From: a virus
Length of the DNA stretch: 23,878 bases
IMG/VR virus record: IMGVR_UViG_3300002835_001088
Span: 1 to 23,878 of that record
Strand: one strand, 5' to 3'
Position numbers and translations under genes: made by a program. This document shows, piece by piece, positions 8,495-15,882 of the stretch. Under the pieces are notes generated by a model. That model was not told the origin of the DNA. It searched no databases and saw nothing but the letters and a program-made list of their open reading frames with translations. The first letter of the stretch is position 1. Every line of letters begins with the position of its first letter.

Positions 8495-9436
8495 TTACAC
8501 AGCAGCGTTCGACAGAACGACAACAAGGTTCTCAGGACGGTACAGCTTCACGCCATAGCGGGCGGTTGTAACAAACTCTGTACGCTGGAAGTCCTTATTG
8601 TACTCAGTATCGACTTCCGGCATCTGTCTCCAAGCGCCGATGAACGGAGCAACCGAAGCATCAGCAGAGAAGAACAGGTTCGCCTTAAACCCAGCGCAGT
8701 TCACAGTCTCAAGCGTTTCCGAAGAGATCGTAGCCAGACGCTGCGAAGTGTACACATCAAAGCCGTAGACGTTACGGACGAAGCGCATACCCGTTGCAAT
8801 ACCCGAAGACACGATACCTTCGAACATCGGGTTGTTGTTGATGCCAACAAGCTGAGTCGCCGTTTCGATTGTGTAGGCCACAGACGGGTCCACAATAGCG
8901 ACACGGTTGTTAGCCGAGACATTGGCAAGGTTCAGCGAAAGGTTAGCACGGGCAAAGTCAGCCACATTGATAACATTCGAGGAACCCGTAGCAACATAAC
9001 GATGCTTACCACCGTTAATAGCGTTCGTGTTAGCAGCCGTCTGCTGAGACTGAAGACCAAGGACTGTTTCCTCGACATGCTCCATAATGGCTCTCTCCTG
9101 CTCCGGAACGAAGCGAGAAACAAGCTCATTCATGTAGAACATATCCTGCTCAGCCTTCTTCGTCACATAAGTACCCGAAGAGAGGTACTCAGTGATCTGG
9201 AAGGTGAACTGACCAGTGTCCAGAGGACGATACTTCACCGACTCATCTTCAGCGTAGTCATCAACATACGCCTGACCGATGGACGGGATCTTGAACGTAT
9301 CGCCATCAGGGAACTCCTGAAGCCAGCGAACGTACTTCTGAGCCATAAGCTCATCACGCAGAATTTCCTTAAGCTCTCTCGACCACACTTCCGAGCGAGT
9401 AAGGAGGGTAGTATTACCAGTTGTCATACCCGACAT
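8495..9436 (-). CDS. Major capsid protein
   Basis: A 313-residue protein with the position and features of an HK97-fold major capsid protein. An N-terminal arm (VWSRELKEILRDELMAQKYV) leads to the E-loop region GDTFKIPSIGQAYVDDY and LDTGQFTFQITEYLSSGTYV. A long helix follows (MNELVSRFVPEQERAIMEHVE), then the P/A-domain part with NRVAIVDPSVAYTI and FEGIVSSGIATGMRFVRNVYGFDVYTS. The end LYRPENLVVV is typical of such capsids. An AAGGAG site precedes the ATG at 9436. It sits between the scaffold and the decoration gene. Codons favour C- and G-ending forms (AAC, TTC, CTG, CGT), unlike most neighbours, as expected for the most abundant virion protein. Confidence 0.9.
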   Translation of the reverse strand: MSGMTTGNTTLLTRSEVWSRELKEILRDELMAQKYVRWLQEFPDGDTFKIPSIGQAYVDDYAEDESVKYRPLDTGQFTFQITEYLSSGTYVTKKAEQDMFYMNELVSRFVPEQERAIMEHVEETVLGLQSQQTAANTNAINGGKHRYVATGSSNVINVADFARANLSLNLANVSANNRVAIVDPSVAYTIETATQLVGINNNPMFEGIVSSGIATGMRFVRNVYGFDVYTSQRLATISSETLETVNCAGFKANLFFSADASVAPFIGAWRQMPEVDTEYNKDFQRTEFVTTARYGVKLYRPENLVVVLSNAAV

Positions 9437-9460
9437 ATCTGATCTCCTTCATTGTTAAGA

Positions 9461-10216
9461 TTAAGATTTGTAGAACTTATCCCCAAGTCTAGTACGATCC
9501 TGAAGCATCATGTTCTGGATCTTCGGGGAATAATAGAGACTCCTATTCTCCTTACGGAGCTTCTGATAATACTCAAAATCTCTTTCCTGAGAATTGGAGT
9601 TAAAGTTTTCACTTCGAACTGAAGATTGAGTTGTCATAGAAGTTACCTTCTTATTATTGTTATTAAACCCAACCAACTGGAAGAAAGCTGTCGGAGACTC
9701 CGCTGCAATTTCCTTAAGTCTTTCGAGCGACATATTAAGTTCTGCACTCTTCGCCTTAAGGATCTGACCGGCCTTGTCACCGTACTGCTTCTCCATCTCT
9801 TCGTTTACAACAGAGAGATTCTGAGTAACAGTCCTGCTTCTTTCCTTCTCAGTAATAACTTTTTCTACAAGGGCTTCAATATCATCACTCGCTCTCTGAG
9901 TGGTATTCTCAGTATTAGAGGGACTAGGTGTACTGGAAGAAGGCTGTTCTGCCGTAGTCTCAGAAGCCTTGTTCATCTGCTCAAGGAGGGACTTAGCATA
10001 ATCTTGCTTAGCAAGTTCTGCCCGAAGCTCATCAAGGGTCTTTGTAATCTCACCGATATGCCTATCAGCTTCGAGTTTACCCTTAGCAAGCGATTCGACA
10101 TCCTTGAACTTCTTGCCTTCTCCAACCAACTGTGTTACATAAGAATCGTTTGTCGGATTATTAGTAATCTCAGTTGTTACAGTTTCCGTTGTCGCGGAAG
10201 AAAAAACGTCAGTCAT
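9461..10216 (-). CDS. Scaffolding protein
   Basis: A 251-residue acidic, Gln/Glu/Ser-rich protein with no membrane segment. It has coiled-coil-like helices: KKFKDVESLAKGKLEADRHI, TKTLDELRAELAKQDYAKSL and VEKVITEKERSRTV. A low-complexity Thr/Ser/Pro spacer lies between them (about residues 88-110). The C-terminal part is basic and aromatic (YQKLRKENRSLYYSPKIQ ... RLGDKFYKS), suitable for binding the inner capsid surface. It lies between the portal/76-aa genes and the major capsid gene, the classical scaffold slot. Scaffolds direct procapsid assembly and leave before DNA packaging. No protease motif is visible, so proteolytic removal is not shown. Confidence 0.85.
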   Translation of the reverse strand: MTDVFSSATTETVTTEITNNPTNDSYVTQLVGEGKKFKDVESLAKGKLEADRHIGEITKTLDELRAELAKQDYAKSLLEQMNKASETTAEQPSSSTPSPSNTENTTQRASDDIEALVEKVITEKERSRTVTQNLSVVNEEMEKQYGDKAGQILKAKSAELNMSLERLKEIAAESPTAFFQLVGFNNNNKKVTSMTTQSSVRSENFNSNSQERDFEYYQKLRKENRSLYYSPKIQNMMLQDRTRLGDKFYKS

Positions 10217-10238
10217 TTATAATACCTCTTGGTCTAGG

Positions 10239-10469
10239 TTAGAATTTGAGAATGTTAAGGACTTCTGTCAAAGCCCGATTATAACCATTTCTATCAGCTT
10301 GCTTATAAGCCCAACTCGGGTTGTCATAATCTTCCGATAGTGTTATTTCTTTAATCTTTGTTTTAAGGATGCTCTCCAGCTTTTCCAGAACATCCTTAGA
10401 AGAACTTACTTGCTTCTTGAAATCTTCCTGCTGGTCTTTCGGAAGATCCATAAACCAAATTGTTTTCAT
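10239..10469 (-). CDS. Conserved small protein between portal and scaffold
   Basis: A 76-residue, highly charged, probably all-helical protein: FMDLPKDQQEDFKKQVSSSK, VLEKLESILKTKIKEI, then PSWAYKQADRNGYNRALTEV. The last block (PSW-YKQADRNG-xxAL) resembles a conserved small protein that I recall from the same place (portal - small protein - scaffold) in other podoviruses. The function is not known to me. Its location in the head module and its charge suggest a head-assembly role, but this is inference. It begins 18 bases after the portal stop and precedes the scaffold by 22 bases. Confidence 0.75.
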   Translation of the reverse strand: MKTIWFMDLPKDQQEDFKKQVSSSKDVLEKLESILKTKIKEITLSEDYDNPSWAYKQADRNGYNRALTEVLNILKF

Positions 10470-10487
10470 TAACTCAGAACTCCGTGC

Positions 10488-12242
10488 TTAAATTCCTTGT
10501 TCTGCTGCAATCATATTCTCTTCGTTAGCAATCAACTGAACTTCCTGCGCTGTCTTCTGAGTTTCGTAGTTTTCATAGACAGAGATGTTCTCGCTAAACA
10601 GGTTCTTCTCACCGAGTTCTTCGGCAAGGATTCTGGCAAATTCCTTACCACTCATATGAGCAGCAACGGAGGGATCAGCCGATTTAATCTGCCAAAGCTG
10701 CTGGAGGTTCTGCAATCTCTGCGCTCTCTCAGCAAAGTGTCTTGCACCCATTGGAACAATCTTACCCTTCGCAGTAATATCTTCCTTCGTAATCGTCTGG
10801 AAGATCGTAGTCCCGATAGCTTCATCGAAGACACGGATAACATCAGAGGCATCCATATTGCGTCTAGCAGCCTCAAGCATAGCATTCAGGATAGGCTCTA
10901 CGAAGATGCGCTCGAAGTGCTGGGTCTTGTTCTGGAAGATCCTGCTGGCTGCATTCTGGAGGCTGTTAATCTCGAAGGCTGTCTTTTCACCGGGGGTTCT
11001 GATACCCATAGCCTCTCTCGGCGCACCAGCAAGCTGTTCCATTCTATTCTCAAGAATGTTAATCTGGTTATCAGCCGTAAGAGCCGTACCAGCAGCATCA
11101 GACTGGAGGTAGGAGACATCACCTTCATCGCCGCAGTAAATTCTAGACCCCGGCTGGAAGTCAAAGTCTTCAACATCACCCTTAATCTTAATAACCGGGA
11201 AGGCTACCTGATCGAATACGTCAGCGCGGAGGTTCTCAAGGTGGTCAATGCGGTACTGCATACCAACGAGGTTGTCCAGTGGACCCATAGCGTACAAGTT
11301 ATCGGGTCTTTCTCTCCAACCGACATGGTAAATTGGGGAAGTACCAAGCCAAGAGGGGTTGGGAATATCGTGAAGAACGTAGGATCTGTCTACAACCTTA
11401 ATGATTCTATTCTTCATCAGGGTATTTGTAGCCTTATCGTACATATCCCCGTAAAATGTCAGGATCTCAACGTAGTCTGATTCATAATACTGACGGATAG
11501 ACCCGAAGCCATCGACAACAAAGCCGTCATTCTTATGAAGATCCGAGTCAGAGTAACCCTGAATAGCGTTTCTTGTACCAATCATACGATCAAAAACCTG
11601 AGACATATATTCCTTCTCAGGGTTCTCTTCAATCATCTTCTTCACTTCACCAAATGTCAAGAGTGAACGAATGATCTTCGGAGTCTTCTTGAAATCTGTA
11701 GCTACTGGGTTAAAAACAATATCGTAGGGAGAGATCCTAACTACCTTCGGACCAATGTATCCGGGGATAAACTCCTTACCCTCAAGCTCAGTGTAATTTG
11801 TCTCATAGTCTACTGTAGCAAAACAGTTACCGTAGTCAATGAAGTCAAGGACAAGCTTAGACATTGTAACTTCAAAATCAGAAAGTCTAACCTTATTCTC
11901 CATGTACGATTGGATAGTTTCACGCTTTACCTTATTATTACTATCCTTATCGTCAGCATACCACTTCATCCACTTATTCTGTGGAAAAAGTGCAGCCATA
12001 TAATTAGCATGAAGATTGTCTCTAATCTGTGTAAGCTTAGGAACTGTTGTGCTATTCTTCCAAGGGAGTGTACTATTGCTCGTCCGTCTGGTATCAGTAG
12101 CAAAAAGATAATTGCGAAGCTCCTTCCACTCTTCAAGCTTTCCAACGCGCTGCTGGTTCCAGAGACGCCATCTATCAGCAATCTCTGTAGCAATATTATC
12201 GGGGCTGATAATCAGCTTCATGTCGATTGTATTACCAGCCAT
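10488..12242 (-). CDS. Portal protein (head-tail connector)
   Basis: A 584-residue protein of T7-connector type. Near the N-terminus is DRWRLWNQQRVGKLEEWKEL, then LPWKNSTTVPKLTQIRDNLHANY, which matches the usual start of podovirus portals. The stem and crown part includes PREAMGIRTPGEKTAFE and FQNKTQHFERIFVEPIL, and a Gln/Glu-rich helical tail follows. Portals form the dodecameric ring at one capsid vertex through which the DNA enters and leaves. It overlaps the large terminase gene by one base (TAATG) and precedes the 76-aa gene, so packaging motor and portal are co-translated. Length and motifs fit the family closely. Confidence 0.92.
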   Translation of the reverse strand: MAGNTIDMKLIISPDNIATEIADRWRLWNQQRVGKLEEWKELRNYLFATDTRRTSNSTLPWKNSTTVPKLTQIRDNLHANYMAALFPQNKWMKWYADDKDSNNKVKRETIQSYMENKVRLSDFEVTMSKLVLDFIDYGNCFATVDYETNYTELEGKEFIPGYIGPKVVRISPYDIVFNPVATDFKKTPKIIRSLLTFGEVKKMIEENPEKEYMSQVFDRMIGTRNAIQGYSDSDLHKNDGFVVDGFGSIRQYYESDYVEILTFYGDMYDKATNTLMKNRIIKVVDRSYVLHDIPNPSWLGTSPIYHVGWRERPDNLYAMGPLDNLVGMQYRIDHLENLRADVFDQVAFPVIKIKGDVEDFDFQPGSRIYCGDEGDVSYLQSDAAGTALTADNQINILENRMEQLAGAPREAMGIRTPGEKTAFEINSLQNAASRIFQNKTQHFERIFVEPILNAMLEAARRNMDASDVIRVFDEAIGTTIFQTITKEDITAKGKIVPMGARHFAERAQRLQNLQQLWQIKSADPSVAAHMSGKEFARILAEELGEKNLFSENISVYENYETQKTAQEVQLIANEENMIAAEQGI

Positions 12243-13786
12243 TAGTGTGCCACTCCACCGAATCGTTGCGAATAAACTACATTCTGATTATTAAATCTTC
12301 TATTCATCATATTACTCGCTGGCTTAACAGCAATTTCAATAGCCGAGGCAAGGGCATCCTTAATATCGTCATGAGGGGGATTATTACTAATAAGCTCCTC
12401 CTCAAGTAACTGGCAGTGTCCACCCTTATAGTGGTAGATAGACAGGTTATCATACCTTGGCTCAAGGATTGCAGACATTCTTTCTTCCTTACTGCCAGAG
12501 TGCCTTGTCGGTCTATGCTCCTCAATTTTAAGCATAAGCCCGTGAGGCTTTATGTAACTGTCTTTCAACTCCTGAACAATTGCTGCCTGTGCAGCGGTTA
12601 CTTCAGCCCTAAGCTTCTTAAAATCCCATTTATTAAGTAGCTCAAGAATGTGTCTGAAGTATTCAGAAATCTTGTCCGTTCTAAATCTGTCAATGTCAAG
12701 AACATAAACATTGTTTTCGTAATCTACGCCAATGACAACAATCGCAGTATAGTCAGCCTTCCGTCTTAAACTGTACGCAAAGTCAACTGCTGCAAAAACA
12801 TTCAACTTACGATCTCTATAATACCATGAACCACTATTGTTTGTCAAGAACTCTTTTTCAAAATATTGAAATTTATCATAGTCAATAGGACGGTTATCTG
12901 GATCATTCGGATCGTTATAATACTGCGCTCTAAACTGGGTCTTATCCAGATACTGCGCCCTCTTCTTAGCCAGAACCTGAATATCAAAGCCAAAGGACTT
13001 GCCATCGTGACGGATCTGACGGGGCCAAAGGAACTCTCCAGTACCGTCCCCAACGTCCTCTACGGCTTTCTCGAAGACCTCATAGATAGGCTCTGCACCG
13101 ATAATCTCACCCTGCTTATTGTAGATATCCTCTTCCATACTAAGCAGTTCTGAGTACAGATCCTTCGGGTGGTAACGTGTACCGACTACCCACTCCCTTG
13201 CATTCGCCCCTTCGATAGAGGACAGGAGTGAATACTGTGATTTAACCTTATCCCGGCCTTCTTGAGTATAGGCATTTTCGTAAACAACAACGTCATCTAG
13301 GACAGCGATATCGCAGTGAAGGCCAGTAAGGGATGTCGTTAAACCACCCGTAAAGATTGAGGGATCTCTAACAGCTTCCTCTTTTCTCTTCGGATGGTCT
13401 AAAGCTATTTCACTCATCGTCCACTTTTCTCTCTTGCCTTCATCATCGTGGATGTGCTCCGGCCAGTAGCGACGATGAATATCAGAAGTAAAGATAGACT
13501 TAATAAACGAGAGCTGCTTCTGAGCAAGATTACTAGTAGCCGAGATGTACAAGACTCTCAGTGTAGGATCTCTTGTAAGTTCCCAAGCAACTCGGTAGGC
13601 TACCATAGCGGATTTGCCATGATCTCTCGGTAGCAGAGTAAGCTGGTGGGACTTAGCATCCTCACGATTCCACCATCGGCAGAGTTCCTCATGGACTGCA
13701 CCCATCATTCTCTGCGGAGCTATAAGCCTAATGAAGGTCACTAGGTCTTGTTCAGCAGCCTCTCTAATATCGTCTAAACTAGCCAT
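12242..13786 (-). CDS. terL: Terminase large subunit (TerL)
   Basis: A 514-residue packaging ATPase/nuclease. Walker A is PRDHGKSA (residues 53-60), with Walker B CDIAVLDD (158-165), where D164/D165 are in the expected place, and a motif VGTRYHPKDLYSE near 201-213. The nuclease domain follows, with acidic residues D335 (AAVDFAYS) and D345 (KADYTAIVVIG) and the late acidic cluster D473/D474/D477 (HDDIKDALASA). TerL pumps DNA into the procapsid and cuts concatemers. It overlaps TerS upstream and the portal downstream, each by one base (TAATG), so the three are translationally coupled. Length and all motifs are intact. The packaging strategy cannot be read from the sequence. Confidence 0.95.
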   Translation of the reverse strand: MASLDDIREAAEQDLVTFIRLIAPQRMMGAVHEELCRWWNREDAKSHQLTLLPRDHGKSAMVAYRVAWELTRDPTLRVLYISATSNLAQKQLSFIKSIFTSDIHRRYWPEHIHDDEGKREKWTMSEIALDHPKRKEEAVRDPSIFTGGLTTSLTGLHCDIAVLDDVVVYENAYTQEGRDKVKSQYSLLSSIEGANAREWVVGTRYHPKDLYSELLSMEEDIYNKQGEIIGAEPIYEVFEKAVEDVGDGTGEFLWPRQIRHDGKSFGFDIQVLAKKRAQYLDKTQFRAQYYNDPNDPDNRPIDYDKFQYFEKEFLTNNSGSWYYRDRKLNVFAAVDFAYSLRRKADYTAIVVIGVDYENNVYVLDIDRFRTDKISEYFRHILELLNKWDFKKLRAEVTAAQAAIVQELKDSYIKPHGLMLKIEEHRPTRHSGSKEERMSAILEPRYDNLSIYHYKGGHCQLLEEELISNNPPHDDIKDALASAIEIAVKPASNMMNRRFNNQNVVYSQRFGGVAH

Positions 13787-14283
13787 TACTGAAGCTTCAA
13801 TCCAATTCTTTCAGCATCATCCTGAAGGGTCTTATTAACCTGAACTTCCTTCCTCAACTCGGCCTTAACCTCTTCCTTACTTGGTCTACCTCTCTTGTTC
13901 TTCTTTTCGAGGTATTCATTATCAGCAAGATACTTCATAGCTTGGAAGGAGAGCTTCTCATCCTCTGTCGCAGACTTAATAATTGAGCGCATAGCCCTAG
14001 CCTTCAACTTCAGATTAAGTTCCTTCCTCCACTGATCAATGTGTGGACGAATAATTGGAGACTCTAGGACACGCTCCCAATGCTTATAAGATCCAAGTGT
14101 AGCGATAGCAAAGTCGTATTCTGTAACGTCTTCCATCTCAATGTAAATGCGCTTCATTGAACGGTAGACTTTATCACCAACAATGTGATCTTCTTCTTTC
14201 AGAGTCCAAGCTGTACCAAAAGTTTCTCTTTCCTCTGGAAGAGTTGTTTCATAGAAAAGAGCCTTTGTCTGCGGCTGTCCCAT
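13786..14283 (-). CDS. Terminase small subunit
   Basis: A 165-residue protein upstream of TerL with TAATG coupling. It is charged and helical: EYDFAIATLGSYKHWERVLE, PHIDQWRKELNLKLKARAMR, then IIKSATEDEKLSFQAMKYLA. An AT-hook-like basic motif KRGRPSK follows at about 130-136. TerS proteins bind the packaging site and regulate TerL. The order (basic small gene, TerS, TerL, portal) and the central helix content fit, although the N-terminal helix-turn-helix is not obvious. The start at 14283 overlaps the preceding 44-aa gene's stop. The assignment is mostly from position and the conserved C-terminal basic region. Confidence 0.85.
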   Translation of the reverse strand: MGQPQTKALFYETTLPEERETFGTAWTLKEEDHIVGDKVYRSMKRIYIEMEDVTEYDFAIATLGSYKHWERVLESPIIRPHIDQWRKELNLKLKARAMRSIIKSATEDEKLSFQAMKYLADNEYLEKKNKRGRPSKEEVKAELRKEVQVNKTLQDDAERIGLKLQ

Positions 14284-14417
14284 TAGTATTTACCTCTTGC
14301 TGTTTTCATTCCTGACTTGGGTCCAAGCTTCTTTCTAACTCTGAGGTGCTTAACCTTTGTACGTCTCTTTCGAACAATCTTTACAAGCTGTTCTTTATCA
14401 AACTTCTTCTTAGCCAT
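14283..14417 (-). CDS. 44-aa highly basic protein upstream of TerS
   Basis: A short gene of 44 residues (MAKKKFDKEQLVKIVRKRR ... MKTARGKY). Nearly half the residues are Lys or Arg. It begins in the TAATG overlap with the 75-aa gene (14417) and ends in a TAATG overlap with TerS (14283). This double coupling and the fixed frame support a real gene despite its size. A highly basic peptide beside the terminase could bind DNA or RNA, but I do not recognise the family and no fold can be read. Confidence 0.7.
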   Translation of the reverse strand: MAKKKFDKEQLVKIVRKRRTKVKHLRVRKKLGPKSGMKTARGKY

Positions 14418-14644
14418 TACTCACATCGCTTTGTTCTATAATTCCACTTACCACCCCGAAGCTGGCACTTTCTCCAAGCCTCTTCTTCTTCCGGTGGCAT
14501 TCTCTTCAGTATGATCGGTAACATCTTTTTGAATACTTCTTCACCCATTCCGAACCAGAAGGTTGGACTTCTAGCAACCATAAAGGCACCAGCAGTCAAA
14601 CCCCCTAGCGCGAAAAGAAAGAGTATAATGCTAATCCAGTCCAT
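14417..14644 (-). CDS. Small membrane protein of the lysis region
   Basis: A 75-residue protein with one N-terminal membrane segment (residues 4-24, ISIILFLFALGGLTAGAFMV). A region with FWFGMGEEVFKKMLPIILKR follows, then a charged C-terminal part RMPPEEEEAWRKCQLRGGKW, with Cys residues near the end (CQLRGG and RCE). I recall similar small proteins beside holin and endolysin genes in alphaproteobacterial phages; their role is not established to my knowledge. It overlaps the holin stop and the 44-aa start (TAATG). It could be a lysis helper or a spanin-like protein, but the sequence has neither an Rz-type coiled coil nor a lipobox. Confidence 0.75.
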   Translation of the reverse strand: MDWISIILFLFALGGLTAGAFMVARSPTFWFGMGEEVFKKMLPIILKRMPPEEEEAWRKCQLRGGKWNYRTKRCE

Positions 14645-14844
14645 TAGGCAGCGGGAGTAGTAGACTTTTTAGCGGGAGTAGTAGACTTCTTATCGTAAGC
14701 AGACCAAGCAATACCGAGGATGGTCATAACAGCACCAATACCATCGCTCAACATGCTCTGATCGACAAGACCCTGTGCAACAATAAAACCACCACCGAAG
14801 GTGAGGATGTGACGAACGAGACCGAGGATAACTTCCTTATTCAT
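14644..14844 (-). CDS. Holin, Pam3-gp28 type
   Basis: A 66-residue protein with two hydrophobic segments: residues 7-25 (LGLVRHILTFGGGFIVAQG) and about 33-49 (SDGIGAVMTILGIAWSA). A short polar turn separates them (LVDQSMLSD), and a Lys/Thr/Pro/Ala tail with two STTPA units ends it. The VRHILT-x-GG-x-x-VAQGL start and the IAWSAYDKK end match small class-II-like holins of alphaproteobacterial phages known as the Pam3-gp28 family. Holins open the inner membrane to let the endolysin out. It lies directly after the endolysin gene in transcription order and is coupled to the 75-aa gene. Confidence 0.8.
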   Translation of the reverse strand: MNKEVILGLVRHILTFGGGFIVAQGLVDQSMLSDGIGAVMTILGIAWSAYDKKSTTPAKKSTTPAA

Positions 14845-14862
14845 TTATTTTCTCCTTAAAGA

Positions 14863-15264
14863 TTATGGATATTTAATTTTAGGTAGTTGAAAGTGAGGAC
14901 CATCTTTAAAAGTCTTCCAGTCCCCACCCCATTCGATAGGCACGTTCTCAAGTTTAGCAGCTTCTTTAACAATACTAGAAAGCTTCGAGTAAAGGGGCCA
15001 ATCCCATCTAACTTTACCAGAGAGTGTAACAGCAAAGTCTACAGCCTTCGAGTATCCGTCTGCACCGGGAATATGCCGAGAGGTAAGTGTTCTTGTAGCA
15101 CCAGCCTTCAACAGCTTCTTCTGTTCTTCGAGAGTTCTAGCACCACAAGTAATGATAAAGCCAAAGTCCTTCTCCTTAATCAGTTTAGCTGTCCTATAAA
15201 CAACTCTTACAAGATCAGGATGAACCTTCTTCAACTTACCTTCTGAAGTAGAATTAAGAACCAT
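14863..15264 (-). CDS. Endolysin, M15-family peptidoglycan peptidase
   Basis: A 133-residue zinc peptidase of the VanY/M15 (T5-endolysin-like) type. The signature is SRHIPGADGYSKAVDFA with zinc ligands H64 and D76, followed by EWGGDW (catalytic acid probably in 111-115) and the third ligand H124 in GPHFQL. The usual RTLEEQKKLLKAGATRT stretch (43-59) precedes the motif. It should cut peptide bridges in peptidoglycan. No signal peptide is present, so it needs the adjacent holin for release. It lies two bases from the secreted 124-aa gene. All expected ligands are present and the length is normal for single-domain phage M15 endolysins. Confidence 0.9.
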   Translation of the reverse strand: MVLNSTSEGKLKKVHPDLVRVVYRTAKLIKEKDFGFIITCGARTLEEQKKLLKAGATRTLTSRHIPGADGYSKAVDFAVTLSGKVRWDWPLYSKLSSIVKEAAKLENVPIEWGGDWKTFKDGPHFQLPKIKYP

Positions 15265-15266
15265 TA

Positions 15267-15641
15267 TTAAGCATCTTTCAGTTTAGTAAAATCATCAGCA
15301 GTAAGGCCAAGACCAATCAAGTAAATTACCCACTGTGAAGCTGGCATAGTACCCGTAGATCCTTTTATAACACAACCGTCTTTAAGCATTACAATACCAA
15401 CGTATGTCATTCCAGAGGAAGAAAATGTACCAACAAGTACTTCGTCTACTTCAATCTTTTTATTTTTAGAATTGCTAATGACTACTGTAAAGGCTTCTGC
15501 TACTTTAGCATTACCCTTGTAAATATCTGGCTTAAGATGTGCAACAGAAGAGATAAACTCATCTCTCGGAATACACGATTCGTTAGCCTGTACCGGAGTG
15601 ATAAAGGAAACAAAAAGTAAAGGACGAAAGATTTTCATCAT
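15267..15641 (-). CDS. Secreted small protein of the lysis region
   Basis: A 124-residue protein with a clear Sec signal peptide: MMKIFRPLLFVSFITPVQA, with cleavage likely before NES. The mature part has two cysteines (SCIPRD and DGCVIKG) that could form a disulfide in the periplasm. The rest is mostly beta strand (AFTVVISNSKN, DEVLVGTFSSSGMTYVGIVM). No lipobox is seen, so it should be soluble in the periplasm. The gene starts in an ATGA overlap with the 80-aa membrane protein and precedes the endolysin. It may be a lysis accessory or superinfection factor; I do not recognise the family. Confidence 0.75.
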   Translation of the reverse strand: MMKIFRPLLFVSFITPVQANESCIPRDEFISSVAHLKPDIYKGNAKVAEAFTVVISNSKNKKIEVDEVLVGTFSSSGMTYVGIVMLKDGCVIKGSTGTMPASQWVIYLIGLGLTADDFTKLKDA

Positions 15642-15880
15642 TTTGGTAGGTTCCAGTAATGATAGGTTCCAAGTGCTAGGATAGCAAGGATACCTGTTGT
15701 AATTATTTTAGCAACAGTCTGAGTAATTGTCTTCTTAGTTTCTCGCCAGCTTTCGAGAAGATCTCGAACTTCCTTTAGATCATGGACAGCCGATTCGTCG
15801 TGGAGTCCAATCTTTTTCAAGGCTGACTCTGCACCACGTTCTGCTGCTTCATTAAGAAGTCTGTCAAGATCCTCTGTCAT
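15638..15880 (-). CDS. DUF6127-like membrane protein
   Basis: An 80-residue protein. An acidic/amphipathic N-terminal part (MTEDLDRLLNEAAERGAESA) is followed by a helical stretch DLKEVRDLLESWRETKKTIT. It ends in a C-terminal membrane segment at about 57-74 (VAKIITTGILAILALGTYHY). This layout (LDRLL-AAERGA-x-ALxxIGL ... DLKEVRDLLESWR ... TM) resembles the small phage proteins I recall as DUF6127, common near lysis genes of alphaproteobacterial phages. Its function is unknown. It starts two bases after the tailspike stop and overlaps the 124-aa gene start by four bases. Confidence 0.8.
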   Translation of the reverse strand: MTEDLDRLLNEAAERGAESALKKIGLHDESAVHDLKEVRDLLESWRETKKTITQTVAKIITTGILAILALGTYHYWNLPK

Positions 15881-15882
15881 TA

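Noticed and set aside
10985-10996. Copies of CCCCCGGT inside the portal gene (also near 1892) as further regulatory boxes
   Set aside because: Both are in-frame Pro-Gly codons (CCC GGT) with no -10-like hexamer at the expected distance; they show that the 8-mer alone is not specific.
10497-11480. Long plus-strand frame (327 residues) opposite the portal gene
   Set aside because: It is the antisense shadow of the portal coding sequence; composition and absence of SD do not support a gene.
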